Position numbers and translations under genes: made by a program | From: Syntrophaceae bacterium | GTDB taxonomy: Bacteria > Desulfobacterota > Syntrophia > Syntrophales > UBA2185 | Assembly: GCA_003508565.1 (NCBI GenBank) | Contig: DNUI01000099.1 | Span: forward strand, 1-7,730 | Direction of reading: 5' to 3' | Length of the DNA stretch: 7,730 nt | Notes under the pieces: generated by a model | Seen by the model: only the letters and a program-made list of their open reading frames with translations | The model's database searches: none | What the model was told of the DNA's origin: nothing | Shown here: positions 4,543 to 7,730 of the stretch, in pieces | How positions within the stretch are numbered: position 1 is the first letter of the stretch | Layout of the letters: every line of letters begins with the position of its first letter

Positions 4543-7095
4543 ATGACTAGTAGGTATGCTTTTCTTTCGTATTCAAGTAAGGATTCACAGTTCGTGGAAA
4601 GAATTGCAACCAAACTCGGCGAAAAAGATGTTTTTCTCGATAAATGGGTTCTCGATGCTGGAGATATTTTACCATCGGAATTAGCTCGGGGGATAAAAGA
4701 TTCAAATTATTTTATAATTATCGCTTCTAAACAAGCAATGAAATCCCGTTGGATAAAATATGAAATTAACTTAGCAATAGTACAATGGATTCGAAATCAA
4801 AATTTTAAAATAATCGTTGTTAAAATTGAAGATTGTGAGGTTCCCCTCGAATTAAAACCATTTATTTATATTGATGTAAATATTCCTCCGGATATCGCTA
4901 TCGATAAAATCGTTAAAATTGTTTTAAATCAAGAAAAGGATATTATTCCAAGAGAGGATTGGAATATTTCCATTATTGACAGATATGATGAAATTGGAGC
5001 TATTGAAAGAGCAAGTATCTCCGGTATAAAATTTATTTTTTTATGGGGTATTTATGGGATTGGAAAATCAACTGTTGCCTTACATGCCTGTGACCGAGTT
5101 TTTAGGAAACCAATTGCTCATATTTATTTAACTAGAGGTTATGATGAGTTACGCTTAGCTGTAGAAATGGCAGCACTTTCAAAAACCGATTTGCCGAAAA
5201 AAGATACGTCACATCGCGACTTATTAAAAATCATAATAAATTCAATTAAAGAATTACATAATCAAGGAAAAGTAATATTTTTCGATGATTTTGACACATT
5301 AATTGATGATGAATTAAATATTAAACTTTTTTTTTATGAAATACTAAACGAATTAAATAAAAGTGGCGTAAATATCCCTATACTTTTTGCAACCTCGAGA
5401 TTTCCTCGAAATATTTCACAAGAAATTGAAAAGGTTGCTTTAACAATAAAAGTTCGTCAAATGGATGATATATATATTCAGGCGATCCTTAATAAATGGG
5501 TTAGATTATCTGATCCAACAAAAAAAATTAATTCTGGGTCTATTGAAATTGCTTCCAAAGAATTGCATGGATATCCGCTTGCAGCAAAGTTAGCTGCTAA
5601 TATAATTACAAAATATTCAATAGAATCGGTAATTCAAGATTTAAGTCATTTCAAAGAGATTCGAATAGATGCTGCAAAACAGCTAATTGGAAGATCTAAA
5701 GAATTTTTAAATGAAGATAAAATTAGCATTTTAAAAATTCTCACCGTTGCTGAAACTGGATTGACACAATATGATTTATCTAAGTTATTGCATAAAGACA
5801 TTGAATTTATTCGTCGAAATATTGACGAATTATCGTCATACCAGTTTGTTTTTTTTGAACGAAATTGGCTTCAAATTCTACCTTTAATGAGGGATTATTT
5901 ATGGCGATCCCTTTTTTCTGATAAGAAATTTAAAAAAGTTTGCGAAAAAATTGCATATCATACCCATAATCAATTGTCAAGATTTTCACCCAATTCAGAG
6001 GAATTCATTCATTATTGTGCAATAACTTATAAATTATATTTATTATCTGATAAATATAAAGAAGCAAATGAACTCTCTTTTTACTTCCGTGGTGAAATAA
6101 AAGAAGCTGCATGGAAACTATATTTTGCAAAAGACTATAAATTGAGTCTTAATTATGTCAATTTAATTTTAGAGGCTAATCCACATGATAATGGGATAAG
6201 ATTTTTAAAAACTCGTTGCCTAACAAGACTAGAGCTTTATAAAGAAGCCTTAGAAGAAATCGACCTATTAGAACATGAAAATTATGCATTATATAAATTA
6301 TATCATGCAAAAGGTATGATATATAAACTAAGAAATAAAAACTCTGAAGCTTTACGAGAATTCAAAAAAGGTTTGGAAATACGCCGGGATTATTTACCTC
6401 TCTTAAGGGATTATGGTGATTTATTAGATAGAATAGGTGATACAATGAGAGCTTATGAGATTATGAGTGTCGCCTATTCAATCCAACCACGTGATAAATA
6501 TATTGCACCAAAATATGTTGATATACTTGAAAAATTAGGAAAAATTGATGAAGCTTTGCCAATTCTTAAAGATCTTGTAATAACGTTCCCTGAAGAGGCC
6601 TCATTTAGGCATAAGTTATCAATTCTCTATTCACATATGGATAGAGGGGATGAGGCTCATAGAGAAGCATCAACTGCTGTTGCTCTTGACAGTAATTTAT
6701 ATGAAGCAGTGATGCATTTGGCCGCTTTAGAAATAAAAAGAGAGAACTACGAAAGAGCAAAAGAATTGTTAAAACAATTACCTGAAACGTTACCGAAAAG
6801 ACATAGGATGATTCGAGATACAATTATGGCAGAATTGTGTATAAAGAATGGAAAATTAGAGACTGCAAAAAGACTAATAACTCAATATAATTTTTATGAA
6901 GATCCCTATTGTTTGAATGTTCTCGCAAAAATTGAATTAATAACCGCAAAACAATATGCATCAATAAATAAAATTGATTTAGCAGAAGAGTGTATCCAAG
7001 AGGGGTTGAAATATACAAAAATAGGACTGAAATCATTCCCTAATGATAAATCAATTCATTTTATTTATGAACAATTAAATTCTCTACTGAAATAA
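4543..7095 (+). CDS. TIR / STAND (NB-ARC-like) NTPase / winged-helix / TPR protein, NLR-like
   Basis: This 850-residue protein has the order effector, switch, sensor seen in prokaryotic NLR-like immune proteins. Residues 1-130 form a TIR domain: AFLSYSSKDS (strand A), FLDKWVLDAGD (BB-loop region), then SRWIKYEI, whose E74 aligns with the catalytic Glu of TIR NAD+-cleaving enzymes (SARM1 E642). Residues about 145-350 are a P-loop NTPase: Walker A GIYGIGKST (169-177), Walker B VIFFDDFD (D248-D249), sensor-like FATSR, and GYPLAAKL (343-350), the counterpart of the NB-ARC 'GLPL' motif. A winged helix follows (about 390-460). From about residue 490 to the end the protein is helical, with about eight TPRs recognisable from 553 on, probably sensing an invader or partner. 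By analogy, ligand binding would cause oligomerisation and NAD+ depletion; this is inferred. The gene is extremely AT-rich, has its own TATA box and terminator, and converges on the rRNA operon. Confidence 0.9.
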   Translation: MTSRYAFLSYSSKDSQFVERIATKLGEKDVFLDKWVLDAGDILPSELARGIKDSNYFIIIASKQAMKSRWIKYEINLAIVQWIRNQNFKIIVVKIEDCEVPLELKPFIYIDVNIPPDIAIDKIVKIVLNQEKDIIPREDWNISIIDRYDEIGAIERASISGIKFIFLWGIYGIGKSTVALHACDRVFRKPIAHIYLTRGYDELRLAVEMAALSKTDLPKKDTSHRDLLKIIINSIKELHNQGKVIFFDDFDTLIDDELNIKLFFYEILNELNKSGVNIPILFATSRFPRNISQEIEKVALTIKVRQMDDIYIQAILNKWVRLSDPTKKINSGSIEIASKELHGYPLAAKLAANIITKYSIESVIQDLSHFKEIRIDAAKQLIGRSKEFLNEDKISILKILTVAETGLTQYDLSKLLHKDIEFIRRNIDELSSYQFVFFERNWLQILPLMRDYLWRSLFSDKKFKKVCEKIAYHTHNQLSRFSPNSEEFIHYCAITYKLYLLSDKYKEANELSFYFRGEIKEAAWKLYFAKDYKLSLNYVNLILEANPHDNGIRFLKTRCLTRLELYKEALEEIDLLEHENYALYKLYHAKGMIYKLRNKNSEALREFKKGLEIRRDYLPLLRDYGDLLDRIGDTMRAYEIMSVAYSIQPRDKYIAPKYVDILEKLGKIDEALPILKDLVITFPEEASFRHKLSILYSHMDRGDEAHREASTAVALDSNLYEAVMHLAALEIKRENYERAKELLKQLPETLPKRHRMIRDTIMAELCIKNGKLETAKRLITQYNFYEDPYCLNVLAKIELITAKQYASINKIDLAEECIQEGLKYTKIGLKSFPNDKSIHFIYEQLNSLLK

Positions 7096-7097
7096 TT

Positions 7098-7123
7098 CCA
7101 ATCAAATATCTTTTTTAGATTGG
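7098..7123 (+). terminator. Terminator of the TIR-STAND gene
   Basis: CCAATC (7098-7103) and GATTGG (7118-7123) form a perfect 6-bp inverted repeat only two bases after the stop codon. The loop holds a CTTTTTT tract (7110-7116), the main archaeal termination signal. Confidence 0.5.
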
Positions 7124-7167
7124 CTGAGTCAAACTTGATACAAAATCAATTAACGCACCAAAATGCC

Positions 7168-7213
7168 GCGGTTCAGAGCCTCCGCTCTTCAATCAAAATC
7201 ACAAAAACAAGTG
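7168..7213 (-). terminator. Probable terminator of the rRNA operon
   Basis: Downstream of 5S on the minus strand come T-rich runs (CTTGTTTTTGTGATTTTGAT, 7192-7211), then a GC-rich hairpin AGAGC-GGAG-GCTCT (7175-7188) and a further TTTT. The hairpin stands out in this AT-rich convergent interval and may stop transcription from both sides. Confidence 0.45.
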
Positions 7214-7239
7214 CCAATTTTCGATGCTAATAAGAAGGG

Positions 7240-7362
7240 TAATTGCAGCGTGGTACAGTTCCCGAGGACTCGCGTACCTCAGTACAGTGCACTACGTGAG
7301 TCGGCTTAACTGCTGGGTTCGGAATGAGTCCAGGTGTTTCCCGACTGCTATGGCCGCAATTA
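7240..7362 (-). rRNA. 5S ribosomal RNA
   Basis: Read on the minus strand, the sequence has the 5S framework: terminal helix GTAATTGC/GCAATTAC, GCGGCCATAGC at the 5' side, CACCTGGACTCATTCCGAAC with the conserved CCGAAC loop, AGTTAAGCC, and GAGTACGCGAG-like loop E/helix IV sequence followed by a CTCGGGAAC arm. It is about 123 nt long, as expected. The terminal helix can be extended to GGGTAATTGC/GCAATTACCC, probably a processing stem. The ends may be off by one to three bases. Confidence 0.93.
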
Positions 7363-7367
7363 CCCAA

Positions 7368-7439
7368 AGCCAAGGTCCGGATTTGAACCGGAGTGTAGTT
7401 GATCTGCAGTCAACCGCGTAGCCGCTCCGCCACCTTGGC
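7368..7439 (-). tRNA. tRNA-Cys (anticodon GCA)
   Basis: The minus strand folds into a full 72-nt cloverleaf. The acceptor stem is GCCAAGG/CCTTGGC (7433-7439 with 7369-7375), the anticodon stem GTTGA/TCAAC encloses the loop CTGCAGA with anticodon GCA, and the T-arm is TCCGG-TTCAAAT-CCGGA. The discriminator base is U73 (7368), the known identity element for Cys. The 3' CCA is not encoded and there is no intron. It lies between 23S and 5S and is presumably cut from the rRNA precursor. Confidence 0.96.
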
Positions 7440-7456
7440 AAGGACGTGTAGAGGGT

Positions 7457-7472
7457 GATACCCTGATACCCT
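7457..7472. repeat. Tandem 8-bp duplication in the 23S-tRNA spacer
   Basis: GATACCCT occurs twice in immediate tandem (7457-7464 and 7465-7472), just upstream of the tRNA on the minus strand. It is probably a slippage duplication in spacer RNA. Confidence 0.6.
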
Positions 7473-7490
7473 ATAATGTTTTCCAGCATA

Positions 7491-7500
7491 GGATATAAGA
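7491..7500 (-). promoter_or_regulatory. Possible internal TATA box before tRNA-Cys/5S
   Basis: The minus strand reads TCTTATATCC, a fair archaeal TATA box. Transcription would begin near 7470, about 30 nt before the tRNA. It could allow tRNA-Cys and 5S to be made apart from the full rRNA operon, or it may be chance in an AT-rich spacer. Confidence 0.3.
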
Positions 7501-7595
7501 TATCGGGTTTCGGTACGGATCGTTGCCGACACGGTACCGTCACCGGATTGGTTTGCACTCAGAATTTCGTCTGGGTTTGACGTGGCGAGCACTGG

Positions 7596-7730
7596 GGTAT
7601 TCGGACGTTAGTGCCTGCGGACTGAACACGTCGTTGCCTTCGTGCGTACATCCCAGGTCTATCAAACCGGTCTTTTACCGGTGTCCTTCAACGGAGTCTC
7701 TTTTCAGGCCGGGTTTCAAGCTTAGATGCT
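7596..7730 (-). rRNA. 23S ribosomal RNA, 3' end (partial)
   Basis: The minus strand begins AGCATCTAAGCTTGAAACCC and continues through AAAAGAGACTCCGTTGAAGG, TTGATAGACCTGGGATGTAC and GCACGAAGGCAAC to GTCCGCAGGCACTAACG. These are the conserved 3'-terminal helices of archaeal 23S rRNA. The rest of the gene lies beyond the right edge. The mature 3' end is placed near 7596, just past the CACTAACGTCCGAATA segment, and is approximate. The spacer of about 155 bp to the tRNA includes the palindrome ACGGTACCGT (7531-7540), possibly part of a processing stem. Confidence 0.92.

Noticed and set aside
6605..7036. Two minus-strand open frames (6605-6823 and 6824-7036) under the TIR gene
   Set aside because: They are antisense shadows in AT-rich coding DNA. 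The plus-strand TPR periodicity runs straight through this region.
3021..7095. Known named systems such as Thoeris or classical Avs
   Set aside because: There is no ThsA-like SIR2/SLOG partner, and the TIR protein carries its own STAND and TPR parts. The nuclease is a separate TPR protein rather than the N-terminal effector of an Avs ATPase.
7292..7592. Minus-strand open frames of 60-88 codons, and a plus-strand frame at 7224-7421
   Set aside because: They overlap the tRNA-Cys, 5S rRNA and the 23S-tRNA spacer and have no protein-like features.

Overview
The window looks like a chromosomal segment of a methanogenic archaeon, probably of the Methanomicrobiales. The clues are an archaeal-type 23S rRNA 3' end, a tRNA-Cys with no encoded CCA, TATA-box promoters about 25 bp upstream of start codons that lack Shine-Dalgarno sequences, and T-rich terminators. 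The order-level placement is an inference from general style, not a database match.

Layout, left to right. (1) Positions 1-233, minus strand: the N-terminal part of a response-regulator receiver domain. Its phospho-acceptor Asp is replaced by Glu and one acid-pocket residue is replaced by Gly. (2) Positions 419-776: copy A of a roughly 360-bp dispersed intergenic repeat, made of a long hairpin plus a 'tail'. (3) Positions 847-882: a possible operator of three 10-bp direct repeats and a palindrome, followed by a TATA box and, at 1004-2455, a 14-helix MFS exporter of the DHA2 (EmrB/QacA) type. (4) Positions 2584-2957: copy B of the same repeat in the same orientation. (5) Positions 3021-4307: an AT-rich gene for a protein with TPR repeats, a duplicated linker, an unidentified central helical domain and a C-terminal PD-(D/E)XK nuclease fold. 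(6) Positions 4397-4471: a decayed fragment (tail only) of the same repeat. (7) Positions 4543-7095: a very AT-rich gene for an 850-residue TIR / STAND (NB-ARC-like) NTPase / winged-helix / TPR protein, an NLR-like architecture. (8) Positions 7239-7730, minus strand, convergent with the TIR gene: the end of an rRNA operon in the order 23S, tRNA-Cys, 5S. Only two nucleotides separate the tRNA from the 5S terminal helix.

Functional reading. The MFS exporter has the GC-rich composition of the rRNA side, whereas the two genes at 3021-7095 are much richer in AT and encode architectures typical of prokaryotic immune or conflict proteins: a sensor-coupled nuclease and a TIR NADase-type STAND ATPase. 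I infer that 2.96-7.1 kb is an accessory, probably horizontally acquired, defence-type island beside a stable rRNA operon. Each of the two genes has its own apparent promoter and terminator, so they are neighbours and not an operon; joint action is a hypothesis. The dispersed repeats lie between all the accessory genes in one orientation. They could serve as recombination boundaries, and the hairpin module has a base-pair-preserving change between copies that suggests the structure itself is under selection.
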